A stretch of 64,000 nucleotides of DNA, taken from positions 372,001 through 436,000 of the forward strand of contig NZ_FMDM01000003.1 in the NCBI RefSeq assembly GCF_900090105.1, read 5' to 3'. The number at the start of each line of letters is the position of its first letter. The first letter of the stretch is position 1. Both the position numbers and the translations under genes were made by a program. The DNA comes from Micromonospora humi (lineage in GTDB: Bacteria > Actinomycetota > Actinomycetes > Mycobacteriales > Micromonosporaceae). The notes under the pieces are model-generated. The model searched no databases. It was given only the letters and a program-made list of their open reading frames with translations, and was not told where the DNA came from. Shown here piece by piece: positions 18,267-26,464 of the stretch.

Positions 18267-19336
18267 CCACGCTCGACGACCTGCCGATCCGCGACGACCT
18301 GCGGGGCCGCACGCCGTACGGGGCGCCGCAGCTCGACGTGGCGGTGCGGCTGAACACCAACGAGAACTCCTACCCGGTGCCGGAGCCGGTGGTGGAGGCG
18401 ATCGGCAAGGCCGTCGCGGCCGAGCTGCGCGACCTCAACCGCTACCCGGACCGGGACGCCGTGGCGCTCCGCGCCGACCTGGCCGGCTACCTGGGCCACG
18501 GGCTGACCGTCGACCACGTGTGGGCGGCCAACGGCTCCAACGAGATCCAGCAGCAGTTGTTGCAGGCGTTCGGTGGCCCGGGTCGCACCGCGCTCGGCTT
18601 CACCCCGGCCTACTCGATGCACCCGCTGCTGGCGCTCGGCACCGGCACCGGCTGGATCCCGGGCGTCCGGGGCGCCGACTTCGGGCTCACCGCCGCCGAC
18701 GCGGTCGCCCAGGTGCGCGCGCACCGGCCGGACGTGGTCTTCCTCTGCTCGCCGAACAACCCGACCGGCACCGCGCTCGACCCGTCGGTGGTCGCCGCCG
18801 TGCTGGACGAGGCGCCGGGCATGGTGGTGGTGGACGAGGCGTACGCCGAGTTCGCCCGCCCCGGCACGGTCAGCGCGCTCGCCGTGCTGCCCGACCACCC
18901 GCGGCTGGTGGTCACCCGCACCATGAGCAAGGCGTTCGGCTTCGCCGGCGGCCGGCTGGGCTACCTGGCCGCCGACCCGGCGGTGGTGGCGGCGGTGCAG
19001 CTGGTCCGGCTGCCCTACCACCTCTCCGCGCTGACCCAGGCCGCCGCCCGGGCGGCGCTGGCCCACCGGGACGCGTTGCTCGGCACCGTCACCGCGATCA
19101 TGGAGCAGCGCGACCGGATCGTCGCCGAGCTGCGCACGCGGGGTCACCGGGTGGCCGACAGCGACGCCAACTTCGTGCTCTTCGCCGTCGGCGGCGACCA
19201 GGGCGCCGCCTGGCGTACCCTGCTCGACGCCGGCGTGCTGGTCCGCGACGTCGGCCTGCCCGGCTGGCTGCGGGTCACCGCCGGAACCCCGGCCGAGATT
19301 GACGCCTTCCTGTCCGCGATGGAGAAGCTGCCATGA
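18263..19336 (+). CDS. hisC: Histidinol-phosphate aminotransferase HisC
   Basis: This 357-aa fold-type I PLP enzyme converts imidazole-acetol phosphate plus glutamate to histidinol phosphate. The substrate-binding [10 protein letters not shown] is near residues 31-40. [11 protein letters not shown] and [10 protein letters not shown] lead to the PLP lysine in [20 protein letters not shown] 18263 overlaps the hisD stop by 4 bases. Its own stop overlaps the hisB ATG by 4 bases, so translation is coupled on both sides. Confidence 0.96.
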   Translation: MTTLDDLPIRDDLRGRTPYGAPQLDVAVRLNTNENSYPVPEPVVEAIGKAVAAELRDLNRYPDRDAVALRADLAGYLGHGLTVDHVWAANGSNEIQQQLLQAFGGPGRTALGFTPAYSMHPLLALGTGTGWIPGVRGADFGLTAADAVAQVRAHRPDVVFLCSPNNPTGTALDPSVVAAVLDEAPGMVVVDEAYAEFARPGTVSALAVLPDHPRLVVTRTMSKAFGFAGGRLGYLAADPAVVAAVQLVRLPYHLSALTQAAARAALAHRDALLGTVTAIMEQRDRIVAELRTRGHRVADSDANFVLFAVGGDQGAAWRTLLDAGVLVRDVGLPGWLRVTAGTPAEIDAFLSAMEKLP

Positions 19337-19944
19337 ACCGCACCGCCCGGATCGAGCGGGTCACCAACGAGACCAAGGTGCTTGTCGAGATCGACCTGGA
19401 CGGCACCGGCAAGGCCGACATCGAGACCGGCGTCGGCTTCTACGACCACATGCTCCACCAGATCGCCCGGCACGGCGGCTTCGACCTGACCGTGCACACG
19501 GTCGGCGACCTGGAGATCGACGCGCACCACACGATGGAGGACACCGCGCTCGCGCTGGGCGCGGCCTTCGACCGGGCGCTGGGCGACAAGGCCGGCATCC
19601 GGCGGTACGGCTCGGCCACCGTCCCGATGGACGAGGTGCTGGTCCGCGCCGCGGTCGACCTGTCCGGCCGGCCCTACGTGGTGCACGACGAGCCGGCGCT
19701 GTCGCCGTACATCGGGCCGGTCTACCCGACCAGCATGACCCGGCACATCTGGGAGTCGTTCGGCCAGTCGGCCCGGGTCACGCTGCACGTCGACGTGCTG
19801 CGGGCGGCCCGTCCCGGCGGTCACCCGGACGCGCACCACGTGGTCGAGGCCCAGTTCAAGGCGGTCTCCCGCGCGTTGCGCGAGGCCACCGCGATCGACC
19901 CGCGCAGCGCCGGCGTGGTGCCCTCCACGAAGGGCGCCCTCTGA
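19333..19944 (+). CDS. hisB: Imidazoleglycerol-phosphate dehydratase HisB
   Basis: This 203-aa monofunctional enzyme dehydrates imidazole-glycerol phosphate and binds two manganese ions. Both metal motifs are present: DAHHTMED and [12 protein letters not shown], plus [16 protein letters not shown]. There is no fused phosphatase domain, as is normal in actinobacteria. ATG overlaps the hisC stop (ATGA). The stop overlaps the next ATG as TGATG, starting a chain of overlapping small ORFs that leads to hisH. Confidence 0.97.
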   Translation: MNRTARIERVTNETKVLVEIDLDGTGKADIETGVGFYDHMLHQIARHGGFDLTVHTVGDLEIDAHHTMEDTALALGAAFDRALGDKAGIRRYGSATVPMDEVLVRAAVDLSGRPYVVHDEPALSPYIGPVYPTSMTRHIWESFGQSARVTLHVDVLRAARPGGHPDAHHVVEAQFKAVSRALREATAIDPRSAGVVPSTKGAL

Positions 19945-20003
19945 TGGGCGCGAGGAACGCGGCGCAGCGGAGTCCCGCGGTCGCGAAGGGAGGGCGGCTC
20001 TGA
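19944..20003 (+). CDS. Possible 19-residue coupled micro-ORF
   Basis: ATG 19944 overlaps the hisB stop (TGATG). The 20-codon frame ends at a TGA (20001-20003) that in turn overlaps the ATG of the next small ORF. The peptide ([19 protein letters not shown]) is basic with no recognisable domain. It may be a translated linker that passes ribosomes from hisB to the next ORF, or just a filled-in gap. The GAAGGGAGGGCGG near its end is a good ribosome site for the following ORF. Confidence 0.3.
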   Translation: MGARNAAQRSPAVAKGGRL

Positions 20004-20170
20004 TGCGGGTGTTGCCGACGCTGCTGCTGATCCTGGCCGGCGTGCTGGTCGGCGGGACGTGGTCGCTGCACAAGCAGGGCGCGCCCCGCGCCGCCGTGGT
20101 GCTCACCGGCCTGCTGGCGCTGCTGGCCACCGCCGGCGGCGTGCTGTGGCTGCTGCCGGGGGAGAGCTGA
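20003..20170 (+). CDS. Small two-helix membrane protein in the his operon
   Basis: This 55-aa ORF starts at ATG 20003, with GGGAGGGCGG upstream and a one-base overlap with the preceding TGA. It encodes two hydrophobic helices (about 2-19 and 31-52) joined by a basic turn, WSLHKQGAPRAA. Its TGA (20168-20170) overlaps the hisH ATG. I do not know a function. The tight coupling on both sides and the clean membrane topology argue that it is expressed. Confidence 0.65.
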   Translation: MRVLPTLLLILAGVLVGGTWSLHKQGAPRAAVVLTGLLALLATAGGVLWLLPGES

Positions 20171-20796
20171 TGGGTCGGCGGGTGGTGGTGCTCGACTACG
20201 GCTCGGGCAACCTGCGCTCGGCCGAGCGCGCGCTGGAACGGGCCGGCGCCGACGTGACGGTCACCGCCGACCTGGCCGCCGCCGCGGCCGCCGACGGCCT
20301 GGTGGTGCCGGGTGTCGGCGCGTTCGCCGCGTGCATGGCCGGGATCGAGGAGTTGGGCGCCGGGCCGGTGATCGCCGAACGGGTCGCCGCCGGGCGTCCG
20401 GTGCTCGGGATCTGCGTCGGCATGCAGGTGCTCTTCGGGCACGGCGAGGAGCACGGCGTGGTCACCAAGGGGCTGGGGCTGCTGCCCGGCGGGGTGACCC
20501 GGCTGCCGGCGCCGCGCCTGCCGCACATGGGCTGGAACACGGTGCACGCCCCGGACGGCTCGGTGCTCTTCGCCGGCCTGCCGGCCGACGCCCGGTTCTA
20601 CTTCGTGCACTCCTACGGGGTCACCGACCCGGCGGCGCTGGCCGCCGCCGGCGCCGCGGTGACCACCGCGCACCACGGTGCCGACTTCGTCGCGGCGGTC
20701 GAGCGGGGCGCGTTGTCGGCCGCCCAGTTCCACCCGGAGAAGTCGGCCGACACCGGCGCGGCGTTGCTGCGCAACTGGCTCGGCACGCTTGAGTAA
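20170..20796 (+). CDS. hisH: Imidazole glycerol phosphate synthase subunit HisH
   Basis: This 208-aa class I glutamine amidotransferase feeds ammonia to HisF. The nucleophile cysteine is in GICVGMQVLF. The His-Glu pair is in QFHPEKSADTG, and LDYGSGNLRS opens the domain. ATG 20170 overlaps the small membrane-protein stop (TGATG); upstream in-frame starts fall inside that ORF. The partner hisF lies 3.6 kb downstream, beyond the ohr cassette. Confidence 0.95.
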   Translation: MGRRVVVLDYGSGNLRSAERALERAGADVTVTADLAAAAAADGLVVPGVGAFAACMAGIEELGAGPVIAERVAAGRPVLGICVGMQVLFGHGEEHGVVTKGLGLLPGGVTRLPAPRLPHMGWNTVHAPDGSVLFAGLPADARFYFVHSYGVTDPAALAAAGAAVTTAHHGADFVAAVERGALSAAQFHPEKSADTGAALLRNWLGTLE

Positions 20797-21109
20797 GGAA
20801 CGGGCGCGGCGCCGGGCGGCGCGCGAGGCCGACCAGGAGCGGGCACGGGCCGCCCGGGCCCGCCGGGTGGCGCGCCGGGAGCGGCGCCGTTCGTGGGTAC
20901 GCGTGCTGACGCCGCGGCTGCGCCGGGGCCGCACCGGTCGCCTGCGCCGGCACAGCCGGGGCGAGCGGGCGGCGATCGTGCTGCTCACCGCCGTGGCGGT
21001 GGCCGGCATCTGGAGTTTCGTCGACGACCTGGCGCTGCGGCTGGCGTTGGTCGTGTTGTTGCTGCTGGTCCTGCCGGCGATCGTGGTGATCGCGCTGGAC
21101 CGTCGTTGA
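20789..21109 (+). CDS. Basic small membrane protein between hisH and priA
   Basis: This 106-aa ORF starts at TTG 20789, overlapping the end of hisH by 8 bases, with no separate ribosome site. The first ~65 residues are very rich in Arg/Ala/Glu and likely helical or RNA-binding. Two hydrophobic segments follow (about 66-83 and 85-101). I do not recognise it. Small membrane ORFs here have no known role in histidine synthesis; position suggests co-expression only. Confidence 0.6.
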   Translation: MSKERARRRAAREADQERARAARARRVARRERRRSWVRVLTPRLRRGRTGRLRRHSRGERAAIVLLTAVAVAGIWSFVDDLALRLALVVLLLLVLPAIVVIALDRR

Positions 21110-21128
21110 GGATGCGAGGAGACAACCG

Positions 21129-21857
21129 TTGAGCCTTGACCTGTTGCCCGCCGTGGACGTCGCCGACGGCCAGGCCGTCCGGCTCGTGCAGGGCGCCGCC
21201 GGCAGCGAGACCGCCTACGGCGATCCGCTGGACGCGGCCCTGGCCTGGCAGTCCGACGGCGCCCAGTGGATCCACCTGGTGGACCTGGACGCGGCGTTCG
21301 GGCGGGGCACGAACGCCGCGCTGCTCGCCGAGGTGGTCGGCAAGCTCGACGTCAAGGTGGAGCTCTCCGGCGGCATCCGCGACGACGAGTCGCTGCGGGC
21401 GGCGCTGGGCACCGGCGCGGCCCGGGTCAACATCGGCACCGCCGCACTGGAGGACCCGGAGTGGTGCGACCGGATCTGCGGCGAGTACGGCGACCGGGTG
21501 GCGATCGGCCTGGACGTGCGTGGTCGTACCCTCTCGGCGCGGGGCTGGACCCGCGACGGCGGTGACCTCTACGACGTGCTGGCCCGCCTGGACGCCGCCG
21601 GCGCGGCGCGGTACGTGGTCACGGACATCACCAAGGACGGCACCATGCGCGGGCCGAACCTGGACCTGCTGCGTGAGGTGTGCGCCCGCACCGACGCCCC
21701 GGTGATCGCCTCCGGTGGGGTGTCCACGCTGGACGACCTGCGGGCCCTGGCCACGCTGGAGCCGGTCGGGGTGGAGGGTGTGATCGCCGGCAAGGCGCTC
21801 TACGCGGGCGCGTTCACCGTCGCGGAGGCGCTCGCCACGCTGCGGGCCGGCGCATGA
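21129..21857 (+). CDS. priA: PriA: bifunctional HisA/TrpF isomerase
   Basis: This 242-aa (beta/alpha)8 barrel catalyses the HisA step (ProFAR to PRFAR). In actinobacteria it typically also does the TrpF step (phosphoribosylanthranilate isomerase). Catalytic aspartates lie in [15 protein letters not shown] and IGLDVRG; the PriA-type loop [15 protein letters not shown] and [11 protein letters not shown] are present. No trpF is seen beside the trp genes in this window, which fits the dual role. TTG 21129 follows GAGGAG at 8 bases. It overlaps the ridA-like gene by 4 bases. Confidence 0.93.
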   Translation: MSLDLLPAVDVADGQAVRLVQGAAGSETAYGDPLDAALAWQSDGAQWIHLVDLDAAFGRGTNAALLAEVVGKLDVKVELSGGIRDDESLRAALGTGAARVNIGTAALEDPEWCDRICGEYGDRVAIGLDVRGRTLSARGWTRDGGDLYDVLARLDAAGAARYVVTDITKDGTMRGPNLDLLREVCARTDAPVIASGGVSTLDDLRALATLEPVGVEGVIAGKALYAGAFTVAEALATLRAGA

Positions 21858-22303
21858 CGGCGGGCGCGGGCACGCTGCCGGACGGCGGCCCGGGGGAGCC
21901 GTCGGTCGACGGCTCGGTGGTGACCCGGCTCGGCTCGGGCGGCCCGTGGGAGGCGGTCTACGGCTACTCCCGGGTGGTCCGGGCCGGCGCGCTGGCGATC
22001 ACCGCCGGCTGCACCTCGACCGTGGACGGCGGGGTGGCGCACGTGGGGGACGCGGCGGCGCAGACCGCGCAGGCGATCCGGATCGGCCTGGACGCGCTGG
22101 CCGAGGTGGGCGCGGAGCCGGGCGACGTGGTGCGGACCCGGATGTACGTGACCGACCGGCTCTACGCCGACGAGGTCGGCCGGGCGCACAACGCGGTGTT
22201 CGGGCCGGTCCGGCCGGTGGCGACCATGGTGGTGGTGGCCGGGCTGCTCGATCCGGATCACCTGGTCGAGATCGAGTTGGAGGCGTGGATCACCGGGCGT
22301 TGA
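21854..22303 (+). CDS. RidA-family protein
   Basis: This 149-aa trimeric chorismate-mutase-like fold protein belongs to the RidA/YjgF/UK114 group, which hydrolyses reactive enamine/imine by-products of PLP enzymes. Signs are [27 protein letters not shown] and [26 protein letters not shown], with [16 protein letters not shown] at the end. The arginine in VVRTRMYV corresponds to the active-site Arg. ATG 21854 overlaps the priA stop (ATGA), and the N-terminal ~25 residues are a variable extension. A ridA gene between hisA and hisF is common in actinobacteria. Confidence 0.88.
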   Translation: MTAGAGTLPDGGPGEPSVDGSVVTRLGSGGPWEAVYGYSRVVRAGALAITAGCTSTVDGGVAHVGDAAAQTAQAIRIGLDALAEVGAEPGDVVRTRMYVTDRLYADEVGRAHNAVFGPVRPVATMVVVAGLLDPDHLVEIELEAWITGR

Positions 22304-22383
22304 TCCGGGGATCGACGGCCCCTCCCGGCGCCGGCCGGAGATGGCTCAGGGGTTGCTACGAACTGCACCACCGCGGCCGGATA

Positions 22384-22414
22384 AGTTGTGCACAACTAGA
22401 TTGCGCGCTACGGT
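22384..22414 (+). promoter_or_regulatory. ohrR promoter with OhrR-type operator
   Basis: The perfect palindrome AGTTGTGCACAACT (22384-22397) contains the -35 TTGTGC (22386-22391). After 17 bases comes TACGGT (22409-22414), then 7 bases to the ohrR GTG. A repressor on the palindrome would block RNA polymerase directly. The operator's link to OhrR is an inference from position. Confidence 0.65.
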
Positions 22415-22421
22415 TCAACCC

Positions 22422-22868
22422 GTGACCGATGATCTGGTGCTGCGCCGGCAGGTGTGCTTCGCCCTCTACGCGGCGTCGCGCGCCCTGACCGACGTCTACC
22501 GGCCCATCCTCGACGAGCACGGCCTGACCTACCCGCAGTACCTGGTGCTGCTGGTGCTCTGGGAGCGCGGCGACGACGCTCCCACGGTCTCCGAGCTCGG
22601 CGCGCGGCTCCGGCTCGACTCCGGCACGCTCTCCCCGCTGCTCAAGCGGCTGGAGGCGGCCGGTCTGGTGGTGCGTACCCGCTCGGCCGCCGACGAGCGC
22701 CGGGTCGAGGTGGGCCTCACCGACCGGGGCCGGGCGCTGCGGGAGCGGATGGAGGACGTGCCGCTGCGGGTGGCCCGCGCCACCGGCCTCACCGAGGCCG
22801 AGCTGGTCGGGCTGCGCGACACGCTGACCCGGGTCACCGAGACGATCCACCGACAGAAGGAGCAGTGA
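22422..22868 (+). CDS. ohrR: MarR-family peroxide sensor OhrR
   Basis: This 148-aa winged-helix repressor carries the single N-terminal cysteine (C12, [12 protein letters not shown]) that organic hydroperoxides oxidise in OhrR proteins. The recognition region is [28 protein letters not shown] and the wing [16 protein letters not shown] 22422 has no ribosome site; the TACGGT box 7 bases upstream implies a leaderless mRNA. It is followed 2 bases later by ohr, its classical target, so the pair is self-regulated. It lies between ridA and hisF. Confidence 0.92.
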   Translation: MTDDLVLRRQVCFALYAASRALTDVYRPILDEHGLTYPQYLVLLVLWERGDDAPTVSELGARLRLDSGTLSPLLKRLEAAGLVVRTRSAADERRVEVGLTDRGRALRERMEDVPLRVARATGLTEAELVGLRDTLTRVTETIHRQKEQ

Positions 22869-22870
22869 CC

Positions 22871-23296
22871 ATGCAGGTCCTCTACACCGCGTCCGCCAAG
22901 GCCACCGGCGACGGCCGCGACGGCCACGTCCGCACCTCCGACGGCACCGTCGAGCTGGACCTCGCCGTGCCGAAGGAGATGGGCGGCGCCGGCGGCGCCG
23001 CGAACCCGGAGCAGCTCTTCGCCGCCGGCTACGCGGCCTGCTTCCACTCCGCGCTGCGCATCGTCGGCCGGCAGGCCAAGGCGGACGTCTCCGGCTCGGT
23101 CGTCGAGGCCGAGGTGGGCATCGGCCCGAACGGCAGCGGCGGCTACGGCCTGGCCGTGACACTGGTGGTGGACCTGCCCGCGGTCGAGCGGTCGGCCGCC
23201 GAGAAGCTGGTCGAGACCGCCCACCAGGTCTGCCCCTACTCGAACGCGACCCGCGGCAACATCGAGGTCGCGCTGACCGTCCGGGAGGCCCTGTGA
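22871..23296 (+). CDS. ohr: Organic hydroperoxide resistance protein Ohr
   Basis: This 141-aa thiol peroxidase reduces organic hydroperoxides. Both active-site cysteines are present: C57 in GYAACFHSAL and C121 in HQVCPYSNATRGN. The signature EMGGAGGAANPEQLFAAGYAACF is intact (split here over the motif). The length is typical. AAGGAG lies 8 bases before ATG 22871. It is co-transcribed with ohrR and overlaps the oxidoreductase start by 4 bases. Confidence 0.95.
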   Translation: MQVLYTASAKATGDGRDGHVRTSDGTVELDLAVPKEMGGAGGAANPEQLFAAGYAACFHSALRIVGRQAKADVSGSVVEAEVGIGPNGSGGYGLAVTLVVDLPAVERSAAEKLVETAHQVCPYSNATRGNIEVALTVREAL

Positions 23297-24303
23297 GCAG
23301 CGACAGCAGCGTGAACCGGGAGATCCACCTGGCGTCCCGCCCCGAGGGCTGGCCGACCGCCGACAACTTCCGGCTGGTCACCACCGAGGTGCCGACGCCG
23401 GGGCCCGGCCAGCTCGTGGTCCGCAACCAGTTCATGTCCGTCGACCCGTACATGCGCGGGCGGATGAATGACGTGAAGTCCTACATGCCGCCGTTCGCGC
23501 TCGACGCCCCGCTCGACGGCGGCGCGATCGGTGAGGTGGTGGCCGGCGAGGCCGAGGGCGTCAAGCCCGGCGACATCGTCCTGCACAGCCTCGGCTGGCG
23601 CGAGTACGCGCTCGTCGACGCCCGGGCCGTGCGCAAGGTCGACCCGGGCATCGCCCCGGTCAGCGCCTACCTCAGCGCGCTCGGCATGACCGGGCTGACC
23701 GCGTACGCCGGGCTGCTCGACGTGGCCGCGATGAAGCCGGGGGAGACCGTCTTCGTCTCCGGCGCGGCCGGTGCGGTGGGCAGCATGGTCGGGCAGATCG
23801 CGAAGCTGCGCGGCGCCGGCCGGGTGATCGGCAGCGCCGGCTCCCCGGCGAAGGTCGAGCGGCTCCTCGCGCTCGGCTTCGACGCCGCCTTCGACTACCA
23901 CGAGGGCCCGGTCTACCAGCAGCTCAAGGCCGCCGCTCCGGACGGCGTCGACGTCTACTTCGACAACGTCGGCTCGGACCACCTGGAGGCCGCGATCGGG
24001 GCGATGAACCTGCACGGCCGGGTCGCCATCTGCGGCATGATCGCCCAGTACAACTCGGCCGAGCCGCCGGCCGCCCCGCGCAACCTGGCGCTGGTGATCG
24101 GCAAGCGGCTGACCCTGCGCGGCTTCCTCGTCGGTGACCACGGTCACCTGCGTGACCAGTTCGTCCAGGAGATGGCCGGCTGGCTGCGCGAGGGCCGGCT
24201 GTCCTACGACGAGACCGTGGTCGACGGCATCGAGGCGGCGCCGGAGGCCTTCCTCGGCCTGATGCGCGGCGAGAACCTCGGCAAGATGCTCGTCCGCCTC
24301 TGA
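23293..24303 (+). CDS. NADPH-dependent MDR-family oxidoreductase (CurA/2-alkenal reductase-like)
   Basis: This 336-aa zinc-independent medium-chain dehydrogenase/reductase starts with [21 protein letters not shown], typical of the YncB/CurA and leukotriene B4 dehydrogenase-like group. Members reduce the C=C bond of reactive enals and enones. The Rossmann loop is [18 protein letters not shown], and [13 protein letters not shown] is a further hallmark. GTG 23293 overlaps the ohr stop (GTGA). Co-expression with ohr suggests removal of lipid-peroxidation products, which is an inference from context. Confidence 0.85.
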   Translation: MSSDSSVNREIHLASRPEGWPTADNFRLVTTEVPTPGPGQLVVRNQFMSVDPYMRGRMNDVKSYMPPFALDAPLDGGAIGEVVAGEAEGVKPGDIVLHSLGWREYALVDARAVRKVDPGIAPVSAYLSALGMTGLTAYAGLLDVAAMKPGETVFVSGAAGAVGSMVGQIAKLRGAGRVIGSAGSPAKVERLLALGFDAAFDYHEGPVYQQLKAAAPDGVDVYFDNVGSDHLEAAIGAMNLHGRVAICGMIAQYNSAEPPAAPRNLALVIGKRLTLRGFLVGDHGHLRDQFVQEMAGWLREGRLSYDETVVDGIEAAPEAFLGLMRGENLGKMLVRL

Positions 24304-24315
24304 CGGTCCACGCCC

Positions 24316-24358
24316 CGGGCGGCGGTGATCGGCCTCACCGGCCGGTCGCCGCCGCCCG
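24316..24358 (+). terminator. Strong hairpin after the oxidoreductase gene
   Basis: CGGGCGGCGG (24316-24325) pairs perfectly with CCGCCGCCCG (24349-24358). An inner GGCC/GGCC pairing can extend the structure. It ends the ohr cassette just before the hisF promoter. Confidence 0.65.
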
Positions 24359-24367
24359 CGCGTTGGC

Positions 24368-24373
24368 TAGGCT
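24368..24373 (+). promoter_or_regulatory. Leaderless -10 box of hisF
   Basis: TAGGCT (24368-24373) is followed by 7 bases and the hisF ATG (24381), with no ribosome site. It shows hisF has its own promoter after the terminator at 24316. Confidence 0.6.
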
Positions 24374-24380
24374 TCCGGTC

Positions 24381-25148
24381 ATGACGGTGGCGGTACGGGT
24401 CATCCCGTGTCTGGACGTGGACGCCGGGCGCGTGGTCAAGGGCGTCAACTTCCTCGACCTGCGCGACGCCGGCGACCCGGTGGAGCTGGCGGCGGCGTAC
24501 GACCGGGCCGGCGCGGACGAGCTGACGTTCCTCGACGTGACCGCCTCGTCCAGCGACCGCGGCACCATGCTCGACGTGGTGCGCCGCACCGCCGAGTCGG
24601 TCTTCATCCCGCTCACCGTCGGCGGTGGCATCCGCCGGGTCGAGGACGTGGACACGCTGCTGCGGGCCGGTGCGGACAAGGTCGGGGTGAACACCGCGGC
24701 CATCGCCCGGCCGGAGCTGATCGCCGAGATCGCCGACCGGTTCGGCCGGCAGGTGCTGGTGCTCTCGCTGGACGTGCGCCGCGCCCCGGCGGGCGTGACG
24801 CCGAGCGGGTTCGAGGTCACCACGCACGGCGGCCGGCGCGGCGCCGGGCTGGACGCGGTCGAGTGGGCGGCGCGCGGCGCCGAACTGGGCGCGGGCGAGA
24901 TCCTGCTCAACTCGATGGACGCCGACGGCACCAAGGCCGGCTTCGACCTGCCGCTGATCCAGGCGGTCCGCGACGTGGTCGACGTGCCGGTGATCGCCAG
25001 CGGCGGCGCGGGCGCGGTGGCGCACTTCCCGCCGGCCGTCGACGCGGGCGCCGACGCGGTGTTGGCGGCCAGCGTCTTCCACTTCGGCGAGCTGACCGTC
25101 GGCGAGGTCAAGGACGCCCTGCGCGGCGCCGGTCACCCGGTGCGCTGA
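24381..25148 (+). CDS. hisF: Imidazole glycerol phosphate synthase subunit HisF
   Basis: This 255-aa (beta/alpha)8 barrel cyclase works with HisH to turn PRFAR plus ammonia into imidazole-glycerol phosphate and AICAR. The catalytic aspartates are in [17 protein letters not shown] (D12) and [24 protein letters not shown] and [13 protein letters not shown] hold the phosphate sites. ATG 24381 is preferred over an in-frame start 6 codons upstream that lies inside the promoter. It is split from hisH-priA-ridA by the ohr cassette. Confidence 0.96.
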   Translation: MTVAVRVIPCLDVDAGRVVKGVNFLDLRDAGDPVELAAAYDRAGADELTFLDVTASSSDRGTMLDVVRRTAESVFIPLTVGGGIRRVEDVDTLLRAGADKVGVNTAAIARPELIAEIADRFGRQVLVLSLDVRRAPAGVTPSGFEVTTHGGRRGAGLDAVEWAARGAELGAGEILLNSMDADGTKAGFDLPLIQAVRDVVDVPVIASGGAGAVAHFPPAVDAGADAVLAASVFHFGELTVGEVKDALRGAGHPVR

Positions 25149-25160
25149 ACGCGCGGGCGC

Positions 25161-25622
25161 TCACGGCCGGCCGGAACGCCCCTCGGGGGAGCGGCGCGGC
25201 ATCGGGATGGACCGGACCACGTACTCCTGGACGGCCGCCGCGTGGTCGTCCTCGGCGAGCTGCCACTCGGCCTCGCCCGGCGGGTGCCGGCGGGTCAGCA
25301 CCCCCTGCACGGTGTCCACGGTGGTGCCCAGCCCGGCGCTGGGTCGGGTGCGCCAGAGCCGCTCGCCGTCCGGGGTGACCCGGAACCAGCCGTCGGAGAC
25401 GCTGACCAGGCCGGCGCCGGCGAGCCGGCGCACCGCCCCCTCGACCTCGTGGCGTTCCGGAATGGCCTGGTTGAGGTGGTCGGCGGTGGAGAGGACGTCG
25501 GCGAGGCGCACCCCTTCGGGGCGGCGTGTGGCGGCGGCCCGGCGGTGCCGGCCGGCGCCGCTCGCGATGACCAACGCGACGAAGATCCAGGCGTCGCTCC
25601 AACGCCATCCGTTCTCCCCCAT
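25161..25622 (-). CDS. Winged-helix-like protein of unknown function
   Basis: This 153-aa protein begins with a short hydrophobic stretch (WSDAWIFVALVIASG, about 8-22). A compact domain follows with VRLADVLSTADHLNQAIPERHEVEGAVRRLAGAGLVSVSDGWFRVTPDGERLW across it. That pattern of helices followed by a two-stranded wing looks like a winged helix-turn-helix similar to those in small actinobacterial regulators. It converges on hisF with a 12-base gap. The start ATG 25622 lacks a clear ribosome site, and the true start could be nearby. The function is unknown. Confidence 0.65.
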   Translation of the reverse strand: MGENGWRWSDAWIFVALVIASGAGRHRRAAATRRPEGVRLADVLSTADHLNQAIPERHEVEGAVRRLAGAGLVSVSDGWFRVTPDGERLWRTRPSAGLGTTVDTVQGVLTRRHPPGEAEWQLAEDDHAAAVQEYVVRSIPMPRRSPEGRSGRP

Positions 25623-25738
25623 GCACGAATGATGCCCGCCCGCGACGGCGGAGGAAACACCCGGTTTTGCCGTCGTACGTCGTCGCAGCTCAGGGCCGTC
25701 CGGGTCGGCACGCGCGATGGCGGTGGGCCCGACGATGC

Positions 25739-26371
25739 TCACGCAGCGTAGGCGTTGGCCGGTCGGGGTGGCAGTGCGAAGATCGGGATGAACAGCTGGG
25801 CGAGCGGCCCGATGGCCAGCGCGTAGGCCACGGTGCCGAGGCCGACCGTCCCGCCGAGCATCCAACCGAGGGCCAGCACGGTCACCTCGATGACGGTCCG
25901 GACCAGCCGCAGCGACCAGCGGGGGTGGCGGGCGGTGAAGCCGGTCATCAGACCGTCGCGCGGCCCGGGGCCGAGGCCCGCGCCCAGGTAGAGGCCGGTG
26001 GCGGCGCCGTTGGCGACGATGCCGACGACCAGCAGCGTGACGCGTACCGGCAGCCCCTCGCCCGGCGGCAGCACGGCCAGGACGCCGTCGACGACCAGCC
26101 CGATCACCACGACGTTGCTGACCGTGCCGAGGCCGGGCCGTTGCCGCAGCGGGATCCAGAGCAGCAGCACCACGGCGCCGACGGCGATGGTGACGGTGCC
26201 GAAGGAGAGCCCGGTCTGCCGGGCCAGCCCCTGGTGGAACACGTCCCAGGGATCCAGGCCGAGCCCGGACCGGATCATCAGCGCCATGCTGAGCCCGTAG
26301 AGGACCAGGCCGGCGTAGAGCTGGGTGAGCCGCCGTACGGGCCGGTGCCGGAGATTGCCAAGCGGTGCCAT
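25739..26371 (-). CDS. YczE/YyaS/YitT-type membrane protein
   Basis: This 210-aa integral membrane protein has five or six hydrophobic helices. Motifs typical of the YczE group are visible: GLVLYGLSMALMIRSGLGLDPWDVFHQGL near the N-terminus and GLGPGPRDGLMTGF in the middle. The family is often encoded next to a MocR/YczR-type PLP-dependent regulator, as here, and may be a transporter; no substrate is established. ATG 26371 is 7 bases after a TAGGGT -10 box (26379-26384, minus strand). It is divergent from the regulator and shares its promoter palindrome. Confidence 0.85.
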   Translation of the reverse strand: MAPLGNLRHRPVRRLTQLYAGLVLYGLSMALMIRSGLGLDPWDVFHQGLARQTGLSFGTVTIAVGAVVLLLWIPLRQRPGLGTVSNVVVIGLVVDGVLAVLPPGEGLPVRVTLLVVGIVANGAATGLYLGAGLGPGPRDGLMTGFTARHPRWSLRLVRTVIEVTVLALGWMLGGTVGLGTVAYALAIGPLAQLFIPIFALPPRPANAYAA

Positions 26372-26378
26372 GCATGCC

Positions 26379-26388
26379 ACCCTAGGGT
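26379..26388. promoter_or_regulatory. Palindromic -10 shared by divergent yczE and yczR genes
   Basis: The perfect palindrome ACCCTAGGGT gives TAGGGT on both strands. On the minus strand it lies 7 bases before the membrane-protein ATG (leaderless). On the plus strand it would start the regulator transcript about 35 bases before its ATG. Divergent transcription therefore uses overlapping promoters. Confidence 0.55.
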
Positions 26389-26464
26389 CCAATTGGCGGG
26401 CTATGAAGAGGCCAATCGGGGAGAGGTGGCTATGACCAGCCAGGTGCGTGGCGTCCAATTGGCG
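26387..26464. promoter_or_regulatory. Repeated CCAATTGG operator boxes
   Basis: The 12-base sequence GTCCAATTGGCG occurs exactly twice, at 26387-26398 and 26453-26464. A half copy, GCCAAT, is at 26411-26416. The first touches the shared -10 box; the second lies inside the first ten codons of the regulator. Such repeats around a MocR-type gene suggest its own binding sites, possibly with looping. This is inference from sequence. Confidence 0.55.
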
